A stretch of DNA of 64,000 bases. Origin: Streptomyces clavifer. Lineage in GTDB: Bacteria; Actinomycetota; Actinomycetes; Streptomycetales; Streptomycetaceae. The notes under the pieces were generated by a model. It was not told the DNA's origin, searched no databases, and saw only the letters and a program-made list of their open reading frames with translations. Positions 1 to 7,440 of the stretch are shown here, piece after piece. How positions within the stretch are numbered: the stretch's first letter is position 1; every line of letters starts with the position of its first letter. The DNA is taken from NCBI GenBank assembly GCA_014651175.1, contig BMWJ01000005.1, positions 518,714 through 582,713 on the forward strand. The letters run 5' to 3'. The translations under genes were made by a program, and so were the position numbers.

Positions 1-930
1 AGCCTCCGCGGGCCCCCGCCGACCGAGCAGCACCACTTCGCGCACCCCGCCCGAACGCAGTGCGTCGAGCGCGTGGGCCGCGATGTCACCGGCGGCCAGA
101 GTGTCCGGGTCCGAGACGAGGATCCGGGCCGCGTCGACGGCGACATTGCCGTTGCCGACCACGACGACCCGTTCCGTGGACAGGCCGACGGCGTCCGGCG
201 CCACCTCCGGGTGGGCGTTGTACCAGGAGACGAAGGTCGTCGCGGAGATGCTGCCGGGCAGGTCCTCGCCGGGGATCCCGAGCCGGCGGTCGGCGCCGGC
301 GCCGACGGCGTAGACCACGGCGTCGTGGTGCGCGGCGAGCTCCTCCGGCGTGATGTCCGTCCCCACGTCGAGGCCGAGGAACATGCGTACCCGCGGATGC
401 GCGTGGAAACGCGCGAAGGCGTCGCCGGCCTTCTTGGTCGAGGGGTGGTCCGGCGCCACTCCGTACCGGATGAGCCCGCCCGCCACGGGCAGCCGGTCGA
501 CCAGTGTCACCTCGGCACCGGTGTGCAGCAGCAGGTCCTCGACCGCGTACATGCCGGCCGGCCCGGTGCCCACCACCGCGATCCGCAGCGGCGCGAAGTC
601 GGAGGGCAGGCTGCGCTCGAAGACGGGTTCGCTCCACGCGTGGAAGTTCGGTCCGTCGACTGCTGGTTCGGGCTCCCGGTCCTCGAAGTACGCCGCGTTG
701 ACCGCGCCGTACTCCTTCTGCGCGCCGGTCAGGCTCTCCACCGGGAGGATCGCGTCCACGGGGCAGGCATCCGCGCACGCACCGCAGTCGATGCAGGCCT
801 TCGGGTCGATGAACAGCATCTCCGTACGGCCGAAGTCCTTCTCCTCCGGCGTCGGATGGATGCAGTTGACGGGGCACGCAGCGATGCAGGTGGCGTCGGT
901 GCAGCACGTCTGGGTGATGGCGTAGGTCAT
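1..930 (-). CDS. fprB: Ferredoxin fused to FAD/NADP ferredoxin reductase (FprB-like), 3' end cut by window edge
   Basis: The gene reads from an ATG at 930 leftwards off the window; 310 residues are visible and roughly 200-250 of the usual length are missing. The N-terminus is a two-cluster ferredoxin: Cys 10, 15, 19 and 23 are in the first part, and the second is a clear CxxCxxCxxxCP motif (Cys 46, 49, 52, 56). An FAD Rossmann motif follows (VVGTGPAGMYAVEDL, about 119-133), then the NADP-binding GNGNVAVDAARI (about 260-270). This is the layout of mycobacterial FprB, which passes electrons between NADPH and ferredoxin through FAD. The start lies 9 bp after the stop of the diiron oxygenase gene, so the two are one operon and this protein is the likely electron source for that enzyme (inference). 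Confidence 0.9.
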   Translation of the reverse strand, partial: MTYAITQTCCTDATCIAACPVNCIHPTPEEKDFGRTEMLFIDPKACIDCGACADACPVDAILPVESLTGAQKEYGAVNAAYFEDREPEPAVDGPNFHAWSEPVFERSLPSDFAPLRIAVVGTGPAGMYAVEDLLLHTGAEVTLVDRLPVAGGLIRYGVAPDHPSTKKAGDAFARFHAHPRVRMFLGLDVGTDITPEELAAHHDAVVYAVGAGADRRLGIPGEDLPGSISATTFVSWYNAHPEVAPDAVGLSTERVVVVGNGNVAVDAARILVSDPDTLAAGDIAAHALDALRSGGVREVVLLGRRGPAEA

Positions 931-939
931 GTCGTCCGC

Positions 940-1851
940 TCAGATCAGGTGGGCGCGCTTGTAGAACACCAGCGCCGGCCTGGTGAGCAGGCGGGCGGAG
1001 GCCAGGAAGTCCATCAGGCCGGAGCAACTGGAGCGCATCATCGACTTGTGGTGCTCGTTGGCCTTCGCCTCGGCGATGGCGCGCTCGCCGTCGAGCCCGG
1101 CGTTGGCGTAGACGTCCTTGTTGACCATGCTGCTGACGATGACGTACGACGCGACCGCGATGGCGAACGCGTGGATATGGCGGCGAATCCGTCCGGCGCC
1201 CAGGAGATGCCTGCGTGTCTCGGCGCGGGCGAACTTCATGTGCCGGGACTCCTCGACGACATGGATGTTGTTGATGGTGCGGACGAAGGGCACGACCCGC
1301 TCGTCCCGCATCCAGTCGCGCTGCATGACGTCGAGTACCTCTTCGGCGACCAGGATCGCCGCGTACGCCGCCTCGCCGAACGCCACGGTCTTGAAGGCCC
1401 GGCCGAGCTCCACGGCGAGCCGGCGCGGCCGGTAGGCCGGGGCGCCCAGCTTCTGCGCACCGCGGGCGAACATGATCGAGTGCCGGCACTCCTCGGCTAT
1501 CTCGGTCAGCGCCCACTGGACGTCCGCGCCGGTCGGGTCCTTCGCGTAGATGTCGCGCAGCACCATCTGCTGCAGGATCATCTCGAACCAGATGCCGGTG
1601 CTGGCGACCGAAGCGGCCTCCTGCCGCGTCAGCTCCTTGCGCTGTGCGTCGGTGAGTTCACCCCAGTACGCCGTGCCGTACAGCGTGCTCCACTCCGGGC
1701 TCGCGCCGTGGAAGTCCTTGTCCAGCGGCGTCTCCCAGTCGACTTCCGTAGCCGGGTCGTACGCCAGCCTCGCGGCGGAGTCGAGCAGCCGACGGGCGAC
1801 CTCGTGCTCGTGCGGCTCGTGTGCCTCGGGTCGAACGGTGCTGCTTGCCAT
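940..1851 (-). CDS. AurF-like diiron oxygenase
   Basis: A 303-residue protein matching the AurF (p-aminobenzoate N-oxygenase) family of soluble ferritin-like diiron enzymes. The metal ligands can be read directly: Glu90; Glu121 and His124 in EECRH; Glu170; and His197, Glu201, His204 in HVVEESRH. The H-x3-E-x2-H spacing is the same as in AurF. The substrate cannot be deduced; AurF itself oxidises an arylamine to a nitro group, but many genomic relatives have no known substrate. The next gene, 9 bp downstream, encodes a ferredoxin/ferredoxin reductase fusion, an obvious reducing partner. A palindromic operator-like site lies about 200 bp upstream. ATG at 1851 is chosen because a GAGGAGC ribosome-binding site precedes it. 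Confidence 0.88.
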   Translation of the reverse strand: MASSTVRPEAHEPHEHEVARRLLDSAARLAYDPATEVDWETPLDKDFHGASPEWSTLYGTAYWGELTDAQRKELTRQEAASVASTGIWFEMILQQMVLRDIYAKDPTGADVQWALTEIAEECRHSIMFARGAQKLGAPAYRPRRLAVELGRAFKTVAFGEAAYAAILVAEEVLDVMQRDWMRDERVVPFVRTINNIHVVEESRHMKFARAETRRHLLGAGRIRRHIHAFAIAVASYVIVSSMVNKDVYANAGLDGERAIAEAKANEHHKSMMRSSCSGLMDFLASARLLTRPALVFYKRAHLI

Positions 1852-2055
1852 GGTGCGGCTCCTCGGTTCGCTCGTGACAGATGCGGCTGAGGTGACGAGG
1901 CGTCACCTCCCGTCGTGACCGGCCCGCCGTGCGGCGGCCGTGGGGGTTGGTGCGGTGCCTGCCCGACGGAGGTGAGGACGGTCCCGGGCCGTGTCCGTGC
2001 GATCGCCGTGACCGACACCTCCGGTGGAACACTGCGGGGCGGTCACCCGCCGCCG

Positions 2056-2080
2056 CTTGTTAGACGCAACGTATAACAAG
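2056..2080. promoter_or_regulatory. Palindromic operator-like site upstream of the AurF/FprB operon
   Basis: Two 11-bp arms, CTTGTTAGACG and CGTATAACAAG, are separated by CAA and match at 10 of 11 positions when inverted. The size and AT-rich outer half-sites are typical of TetR-family operators. It is the only strong palindrome upstream of the oxygenase operon. No TetR gene is in the window, so the regulator would be elsewhere. Confidence 0.55.
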
Positions 2081-2171
2081 GATGCCGGGTGAGCCTACCC
2101 CCGAGTAAGAAAAGGGCACGCTCCTCCGCAACATCTCCCCCTTTCGCGGCTCGGGGAGACGACGGGCCGTG

Positions 2172-2204
2172 CGACGGACGCCTGTTCGAGGAGGGTGTCC
2201 GTCG
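2172..2204 (-). terminator. Hairpin after the aldo/keto reductase remnant
   Basis: CGACGGAC and GTCCGTCG form a perfect 8-bp stem around a 17-nt loop, starting 18 bp beyond the stop codon of the remnant. It is a plausible leftover rho-independent-type terminator, without a U-tract as is common in Streptomyces. Confidence 0.4.
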
Positions 2205-2221
2205 GCCACGCGGCGCTCGGT

Positions 2222-2890
2222 TCACCGGTCGGTGAGGGCGAGCCCTTCCTCGGTGTCCCGCGCGCCGCTGACGGCTCCGGTCGGCACGGCCCCTTCCAGG
2301 GCGCCGAGTTCGGCCGCCGTCAGTTCGACGCCGGCAGCCCTCGCGTTCTCCTCCAGGTACGCCCTGCGCTTGGTGCCGGGGATGGGTACGGCACCCTGTG
2401 CGGCCACCCAGGCCAGGGCCACCTGCCCCGGAGCCGCCCCCCGGGCCTCGGCGATCGCCCGGACCCTGTCCACCAGGGCGAGGTTCGCGGCGATACTGTC
2501 GGCGGAGAAGCGCGGCAGGGCACGCCGGCCGTCGTCCGGGTCGAGGTCGTCGACGCTCCGGATGGCTCCGGACAGGAATCCGCGCCCCAGCGGGGAGAGG
2601 GCGACCAGGCCGATTCCGAGCTCGTCGAGTGCGGCCTTGACCCCGTTCGCCAGCAGGTCCCTGCTGAAGAGGGAGAGCTCCGACTGCACGGCGGTGACCG
2701 GATGGACCGCGTGCGCACGCCGGATCGTGGCGGCGGAGGCCTCCGAGAGGCCGATGTGCCGCACCTTCCCGGACCGGACGAGCTCCGCCATGGCCCCGAC
2801 GGTCTCCTCGACCGGGACGGCGGGGTCGACCCGGTGCAGGTAGTAGAGGTCGAAGGTGTCGGTGTCCAGGTGGCGCAGTGAGCGGGACAT
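2222..2890 (-). pseudogene. 5'-truncated aldo/keto reductase
   Basis: The 222 residues from the first in-frame ATG match only the C-terminal two thirds of an aldo/keto reductase barrel. The visible segment starts at the helix before [10 protein letters not shown] and continues through [28 protein letters not shown] and the NADPH-binding end, [18 protein letters not shown]. The first ~110 residues, carrying the catalytic Asp, Tyr and Lys, are absent; only the catalytic His of LHRVD remains. Family resemblance can be followed a few codons upstream of the ATG (to about 2905) and then stops. There is no convincing ribosome-binding site. The missing part would lie where the UbiA gene now ends (stop at 2926), so the gene was probably cut when that cluster arrived. 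Weak coupled expression from the UbiA gene cannot be excluded. Confidence 0.75.
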
Positions 2891-2925
2891 CACGGCATCC
2901 GTACGGGCCGTCGGGCACGTCCGGG

Positions 2926-3783
2926 TCAGGCGGCCGCCGTGCCCCGTGCCAGCAGCAATGCCACATCCACCGCCGCCACGGCCACCGTCGCCGCGAGCGC
3001 GGCCTTCCGCCCGAACCCGCCCCGCGCGAGCCCTGCCGCAGCCGCGGCCACGGCCCCGGCGAGAACAACCGACACCCACCCGCCCGCCGGCCCCGCCGGG
3101 CCCAGAACCAGCACCGCCGATGCCGCAACCAGCGGGACCGGCAGCAGGAGCCTGGTGCGGGCCGCGCCCCACCGCTGGGGCAGGCCGCGGATCCCGGCCT
3201 CCAGATCCGCGTCGATGTCCGGGAGCACGTCGGCCAGATGGGCCGCGACGCCGAGCAGCGCCCCCGCCGTGACCGCCCACCAGGCGGGCCAAGGGCTGCC
3301 GGGCATGCTCAGGGTGACCAGGCAGGGCAGGCTCGCGAAGCCGACCGCGTACGGGAGCCAGGACAGCACCGTCGCCTTCAGCCCCAGGTTGTAGAGCCAG
3401 GCACCCAGGACCCCGGCCAGATGAACCGCGCCCGCGAGGGGGCCGCACGCGAGGGACAGCGGCACGCACAGCGCCAGTGAGGTGAACGCCGCACCCCACA
3501 CCGTGCTCGGGTCCACCGCCCCCCTGGCCAGCGGCTTGTCCGTCCGGCCGGCCTCGGCGTCGCGCCGGGCGTCGAGGGCGTCGTTGCACCAGCCCACCGA
3601 CAGCTGACCGGTCAGCACGGCCGCGGCGATCACCACCCACCGGACGAACCCCGGACCGGATCCGGCGGCCAGGGCGGTGACCAGCACGGTGACCGCCGCC
3701 ACCGGCCCGGGATGGCAGGACAGGGCCAGCGCCGCCGCCGGGTGCGCGGGTCCGTCGCATACCGGCCGGTCCCTGGTGTCCAC
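2926..3783 (-). CDS. UbiA-family prenyltransferase
   Basis: About 285 residues with eight or so hydrophobic segments and both Asp-rich motifs of the UbiA family: [18 protein letters not shown], which binds the prenyl diphosphate through Mg2+, and [13 protein letters not shown] in the second half. The enzyme would move a prenyl chain onto an aromatic acceptor in the membrane. It is divergent from a type III polyketide synthase operon 120 bp away, so a resorcinol or quinone made there is the natural acceptor (inference). The GTG at 3783 is preferred because the frame further upstream runs into the divergent gene and lacks family resemblance. No ribosome-binding site is seen, but TACGAT lies 7-12 bases before the GTG, which would suit a leaderless transcript. 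Longer in-frame starts are possible. Confidence 0.85.
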   Translation of the reverse strand: MDTRDRPVCDGPAHPAAALALSCHPGPVAAVTVLVTALAAGSGPGFVRWVVIAAAVLTGQLSVGWCNDALDARRDAEAGRTDKPLARGAVDPSTVWGAAFTSLALCVPLSLACGPLAGAVHLAGVLGAWLYNLGLKATVLSWLPYAVGFASLPCLVTLSMPGSPWPAWWAVTAGALLGVAAHLADVLPDIDADLEAGIRGLPQRWGAARTRLLLPVPLVAASAVLVLGPAGPAGGWVSVVLAGAVAAAAAGLARGGFGRKAALAATVAVAAVDVALLLARGTAAA

Positions 3784-3902
3784 GGGCCGATCGTAGGTAC
3801 TGCGGATCGCATCAACACGACAGCCGCGCGTCTCATTTACGGGGTTTTGGGTCATTCGGTAGGCAGGATGGGCGCCATGACCTCTCCGAAGCGGGGACCA
3901 GG

Positions 3903-4958
3903 ATGACCCGGATCGCCGCGGTGCACGGGGTCCTGCCACCGCACCGCCACACCCAGCAGGCGGTCACCGACATGGTGGCCCGCACCTGCCTGCCCGCAGG
4001 CACGGACCGCCGCGTGCTGGACCGGATCCACCGGAACGCCCGTGTCCGCACCCGGAACACGGTGCTGCCCCTGGAGCGCTACGGCGAACTGGACGGGTTC
4101 GGCGCGGCCAACGACGTGTTCATCGACGCGGCCGTCGACCTGGGCGCCCGTGCGGTGCGCGAGGCACTGCGAGAGGCGGGGCTGCGGCCCGCCGACGTGG
4201 ACCTGCTGCTGTTCACCTCCGTGACGGGCGTCGCCGCCCCCTCCGTCGACGCCCGGCTCGTGGGGCGCCTCGGCCTGCGCCCCGATGTGAAGCGCCTCCC
4301 CGTCTTCGGCCTGGGATGTGTCGCCGGAGCCGCCGGGGTGGCCCGGCTGCACGACTACCTGCTCGGCCGGCCCGGACAGGTGGCCGTACTGCTCTCGGTC
4401 GAGCTCTGCTCGCTCACCTTCCAGCGCGAGGACGGCACGCCCGCCAACATGGTCGCGACCGCCCTGTTCGGCGACGGTGCCGCGGCCGTGGTGCTCGTCG
4501 GCGGCCGCCACGCGCGGGCGGAGGGCCCCGAGGTGGTGGACACCCGCAGCCGTCTGTACCCGGACACCGGACACGTCATGGGCTGGGACATCCGGAGCTC
4601 CGGCTTCAAGGTGGTGCTGGACCCCGCCGTCCCCGACGTCGTACGCCGGTACCTCGCCGACGACGTCCGCGGATTCCTGGAGGAGCACGGACTCAAACCG
4701 AAGGACGTCGCCCACTGGGTGTGCCACCCGGGCGGCCCCAAGGTCCTGGAGGCCGTCATCGAGGTCCTCTCCCTGCCCGAAGGGGCGCTCGACGTCACCT
4801 GGCGCTCCCTGGCCGAGGTGGGCAACCTGTCGTCGGCCTCGGTCCTGCACGTCCTGCGGGACACCCTGGAACAGCGTCGGCCCGAGCCGGGAACCCCCGG
4901 TCTGCTGATGGCCATGGGCCCCGGCTTCTGTTGTGAACTGGTGCTGCTGCGCTGGTAG
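3903..4958 (+). CDS. Type III polyketide synthase (alkylresorcinol synthase-like)
   Basis: A 351-residue chalcone-synthase-fold enzyme. The catalytic triad is visible: Cys139 in [12 protein letters not shown], His275 in CHPGGPK and Asn308 in GNLSSAS. The C-terminal GPGFCCEL loop is also typical. Such enzymes extend an acyl-CoA starter with malonyl-CoA and cyclise the chain. The downstream methyltransferase and FAD enzyme reproduce the order of the S. griseus srsABC operon, which makes alkylresorcinol and alkylquinone phenolic lipids, so a fatty-acyl starter is likely here (inference from context). The stop is 13 bp before the next start. A nine-codon frame beginning at 3877 ends inside the start codon (ATGA overlap). 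Other type III products such as pyrones remain possible. Confidence 0.92.
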   Translation: MTRIAAVHGVLPPHRHTQQAVTDMVARTCLPAGTDRRVLDRIHRNARVRTRNTVLPLERYGELDGFGAANDVFIDAAVDLGARAVREALREAGLRPADVDLLLFTSVTGVAAPSVDARLVGRLGLRPDVKRLPVFGLGCVAGAAGVARLHDYLLGRPGQVAVLLSVELCSLTFQREDGTPANMVATALFGDGAAAVVLVGGRHARAEGPEVVDTRSRLYPDTGHVMGWDIRSSGFKVVLDPAVPDVVRRYLADDVRGFLEEHGLKPKDVAHWVCHPGGPKVLEAVIEVLSLPEGALDVTWRSLAEVGNLSSASVLHVLRDTLEQRRPEPGTPGLLMAMGPGFCCELVLLRW

Positions 4959-4971
4959 TCCGGAGGAACAC

Positions 4972-5499
4972 GTGATCTGGTACACCGCCCTCGTGCTGGC
5001 CGTCGCCGCCGAGCGCCTGGCCGAGCTGGCCGTGGCACGACGCAACACACGCCGGAGTCTGGACCGCGGCGCCGTCGAGTCCGGGCGCGGACACTACCCG
5101 GCGATGGTGGCCCTGCACACCGGCCTGCTGGCCGGGTGCATCGCCGAGACCTGGGCGACGGGACGCCCGTTCGCGCCCTGGTACGGCTGGGCCATGGTGG
5201 CGGTGGTGGCCACCGCACAGGGTCTGCGCTGGTGGTGCGTGCGCACCCTCGGGAGCCGGTGGAACACCCGGGTCGTCGTCGTCCCGGGGCTCCCTCCGGT
5301 GACCGGAGGGCCCTACCGGTGGCTGCGCCACCCCAACTACGTGGCGGTCGCCGCGGAAGGGATCGCCCTGCCACTCGTCCACGGGGCCTGGCTGACGGCC
5401 GTCGTCTTCACCGTGCTGAACGCGGCGCTCATGGCGGTACGCGTCCGCTGCGAGGACGGCGCCCTGGCCCGCCTCTCCGGACCGGCGGCCCACGCGTGA
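4972..5499 (+). CDS. Isoprenylcysteine carboxyl methyltransferase-like membrane methyltransferase
   Basis: A 175-residue protein with several membrane segments and the C-terminal ICMT/PEMT signature GPYRWLRHPNYVAV, where the HPNY stretch contacts S-adenosylmethionine. In the S. griseus srs pathway the equivalent protein (SrsB) O-methylates the alkylresorcinol; the same job is inferred here. GTG at 4972 is chosen because CGGAGGAA stands 4-11 bases before it; an in-frame ATG at 4933 would lie inside the preceding gene and add a Cys-rich stretch foreign to the family. The stop overlaps the next start as GTGA, so the two are translationally coupled. Confidence 0.85.
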   Translation: MIWYTALVLAVAAERLAELAVARRNTRRSLDRGAVESGRGHYPAMVALHTGLLAGCIAETWATGRPFAPWYGWAMVAVVATAQGLRWWCVRTLGSRWNTRVVVVPGLPPVTGGPYRWLRHPNYVAVAAEGIALPLVHGAWLTAVVFTVLNAALMAVRVRCEDGALARLSGPAAHA

Positions 5500-6509
5500 T
5501 CGACATCCTGGTGGCGGGCGGCGGCCCGGCCGGCCTGGCGGCGGCGATCCGGGCCGCCACGGCCGGCCGCGAGGTCGTCGTGGTCGAACCCCGCGCCGCC
5601 CCCGTGGACAAGGCCTGCGGCGAGGGCATCATGCCCAGCGGCGTGGCCGCTCTGCGCGCCCTGGGCGTCACGGTCCCCGGCAGCGAACTGCGCGGCATCC
5701 GGTACGTCGAGGGCACCCGCAGGGCGGAGGCGGGCTTCCGCGGCCCGCCCGGCCTCGGCGTCCGGCGCACCGCACTCCACGAGGCCCTGCACCGGCGGGC
5801 CCTGGACCTCGGCGTGCGGATCGTCACGGGACGGGTGGGAGAGGTGCGGCAGGGAGCCGACAGCGTCCGTGCGGCGGGGCTGACGGCCCGCTGGCTGATC
5901 GCCGCCGACGGCCTGCACTCACCGCTGCGCCGCACACTCGGCCTCGACCGCCCAGTCGCCGGCCCCCGCCGCTACGGGCTGCGCCGGCACTACCGGGTGG
6001 CCCCGTGGACCGATTTCGTCGAGGTGCACTGGTCACGCCGGTGCGAGGCGTACGTGACACCCGTGGGTGACCGGCTGGTGGGTGTCGCCGTGCTCAGCGG
6101 TGACCGCCGCCCCCACGCGGAGCACCTGTCCGCCTTCCCCGCCCTGGCCGACGCACTCGGCGACACGGAGGCAGGGCCCGTACGCGGCGCGGGGCCCCTG
6201 CGGCAGTCGGCGCGCAGCCCACGGACCGGGCGGGTCCTGCTGGTCGGCGACGCGGCCGGCTATGTCGACGCGCTCACCGGGGAGGGCGTCGCCCTCGCGA
6301 CGGCGACCGCGTCGGCGGCGGTCGACTGCCTCACCGCAGACCGCCCCGAGGCTTATCCCGCACGTTGGTCACAGCTGACCCGCCGGCACCGGCTGTTGAC
6401 CCAGGGGCTGCTGGGCGCGGCCCGGCACCCGCTCGCCGCCCGGCTCATCGTGCCCGCCGCCCACCGCCTGCCCAGCGTGTTCGCGGCGGCGGTACGCGCG
6501 CTGCAGTGA
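5496..6509 (+). CDS. FAD-dependent oxidoreductase (SrsC / geranylgeranyl-reductase-like)
   Basis: A 337-residue flavoprotein of the aromatic-hydroxylase/geranylgeranyl-reductase fold. The N-terminal dinucleotide motif is VAGGGPAGLAAAIRAA, then KACGEGIMPSG, the DG motif in AADGLHSPLRR, and the GD motif VGDAAGYVDALTGEG that closes over FAD. It starts with a GTG overlapping the previous stop by 4 bases. In srs-type operons the third enzyme hydroxylates the methylated resorcinol and leads to a quinone; the KACGEG and GYVDALTGEG signatures are also found in prenyl reductases, so reduction of a prenyl side chain added by the neighbouring UbiA enzyme is an alternative. Confidence 0.85.
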   Translation: MIDILVAGGGPAGLAAAIRAATAGREVVVVEPRAAPVDKACGEGIMPSGVAALRALGVTVPGSELRGIRYVEGTRRAEAGFRGPPGLGVRRTALHEALHRRALDLGVRIVTGRVGEVRQGADSVRAAGLTARWLIAADGLHSPLRRTLGLDRPVAGPRRYGLRRHYRVAPWTDFVEVHWSRRCEAYVTPVGDRLVGVAVLSGDRRPHAEHLSAFPALADALGDTEAGPVRGAGPLRQSARSPRTGRVLLVGDAAGYVDALTGEGVALATATASAAVDCLTADRPEAYPARWSQLTRRHRLLTQGLLGAARHPLAARLIVPAAHRLPSVFAAAVRALQ

Positions 6510-6522
6510 CCCCGCCCCCCGT

Positions 6523-6537
6523 GCCCGCCGGGCGGGC
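6523..6537 (+). terminator. Short GC hairpin after the polyketide operon
   Basis: GCCCGCC and GGCGGGC flank a single base 14 bp after the operon stop. The stem is short but very GC-rich. It lies just before the start of the next gene. Confidence 0.35.
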
Positions 6538-6557
6538 CGCTCTGCGATCCTGACCGG

Positions 6558-7322
6558 GTGCAGCCCTCACCCCGCGCTCCGCAGGCCGTCACCCCCGACT
6601 CGCCGCACCCGGCGCTGAGCTCCCTGATGACCCAGTCCTGGCTGGACCTGGCCTTCCTGCACTGGGCGGCCGACCCCGCCGACGTGGCACCGCTCCTGCC
6701 CGCGGGGACGGTGCCCGACACCCTGGACGGCGTCACGTACGTAGGACTCGTGGCCTTCCGCATGCACCGGGTCGGCTTGTTCCGCCTCCCCGGCCTCCCC
6801 TACCTCGGTACGTTCCCCGAAACGAACGTACGGCTCTACTCGCGGGACTCCGAGGGGCGCCGCGGAGTCGTCTTCCGCTCGCTGGACGCCTCCCGGCTGA
6901 TCCCCGTGGCCGTGGCACGGACGATGGTCCGGCTGCCCTACGTGTGGTCCCGGATGGAGGTGCGGCGGGACGCGGACACCCTCACGTACACCAGCCGGCG
7001 CCGGTGGCCCGGGCCGCGGGGCGCGCACAGCCGGATCGTGCTGCGGACCGGCGAGCGCATCGAGCACCCCAGCGCCCTCGAACACTTCCTGACCGCACGC
7101 TGGGGCATGCACACCACCTTCTTCGGACGCCGGACGTACCTCGCGAACACGCACCCCCGCTGGCCCCTGCACCGTGCCCGGCTCATCGCCTGCGACGAGA
7201 GCCTGGTGACGGCGGCGGGCCTGCCCGAGCCGGTGGGTGAGCCGGTCAGCGTGCTGTACTCGCCGGGAGTCCCCGTACGCTTCGGCCGCCCGGCCCGCCC
7301 CGGAGGCATCCCGGCCCCGTGA
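6558..7322 (+). CDS. DUF2071 (YqjF-like) family protein
   Basis: A 254-residue cytosolic protein recognised as DUF2071 from its opening (TQSWLDLAFLHWAADPADVAPLLPAG), the FPETNVRLY segment and the FLTARWGMHTTFFGRRTYLAN region. The biochemical function of the family is unknown. The GTG start has no ribosome-binding site, and its leader, only 48 bp after the previous gene, contains TGCGATCCT, so it may be leaderless or read through from the operon before it. Nothing ties it to the polyketide pathway except position. Confidence 0.8.
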   Translation: MQPSPRAPQAVTPDSPHPALSSLMTQSWLDLAFLHWAADPADVAPLLPAGTVPDTLDGVTYVGLVAFRMHRVGLFRLPGLPYLGTFPETNVRLYSRDSEGRRGVVFRSLDASRLIPVAVARTMVRLPYVWSRMEVRRDADTLTYTSRRRWPGPRGAHSRIVLRTGERIEHPSALEHFLTARWGMHTTFFGRRTYLANTHPRWPLHRARLIACDESLVTAAGLPEPVGEPVSVLYSPGVPVRFGRPARPGGIPAP

Positions 7323-7440
7323 CGCGCCGGGCCGTGGTCCGACCGGGGCCCGGCACGGTGCTCCACGGCATGTCGCCCCCCGCTCCGCCCGGCGCCGCTC
7401 TACTGTCGCCGCCACGGACCGGACGGAGTGGGGGAGCGTC

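Larger units (their letters stand above)
1852..2221. other. Intergenic region upstream of the AurF-like operon
   Basis: About 370 bases without a supported gene. It holds the leader and operator of the minus-strand oxygenase operon and, at its right end, a hairpin just after the stop of the aldo/keto reductase remnant. Open frames in it have no ribosome-binding site or family resemblance. Confidence 0.6.

Noticed and set aside
86-1516. A 476-codon minus-strand frame spanning the FprB and AurF genes
   Set aside because: Out of frame with the real genes read at 1-930 and 940-1851, which show complete metal-binding motifs.
2891-3760. Fusion of the aldo/keto reductase with an upstream in-frame stretch to 3760
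   Set aside because: The upstream part is the out-of-frame shadow of the UbiA gene, whose Asp-rich motifs identify the true frame.
4933-4971. Earlier ATG start for the ICMT-like gene
   Set aside because: It lies inside the polyketide synthase gene and lacks a ribosome-binding site, while the GTG at 4972 has CGGAGGAA.
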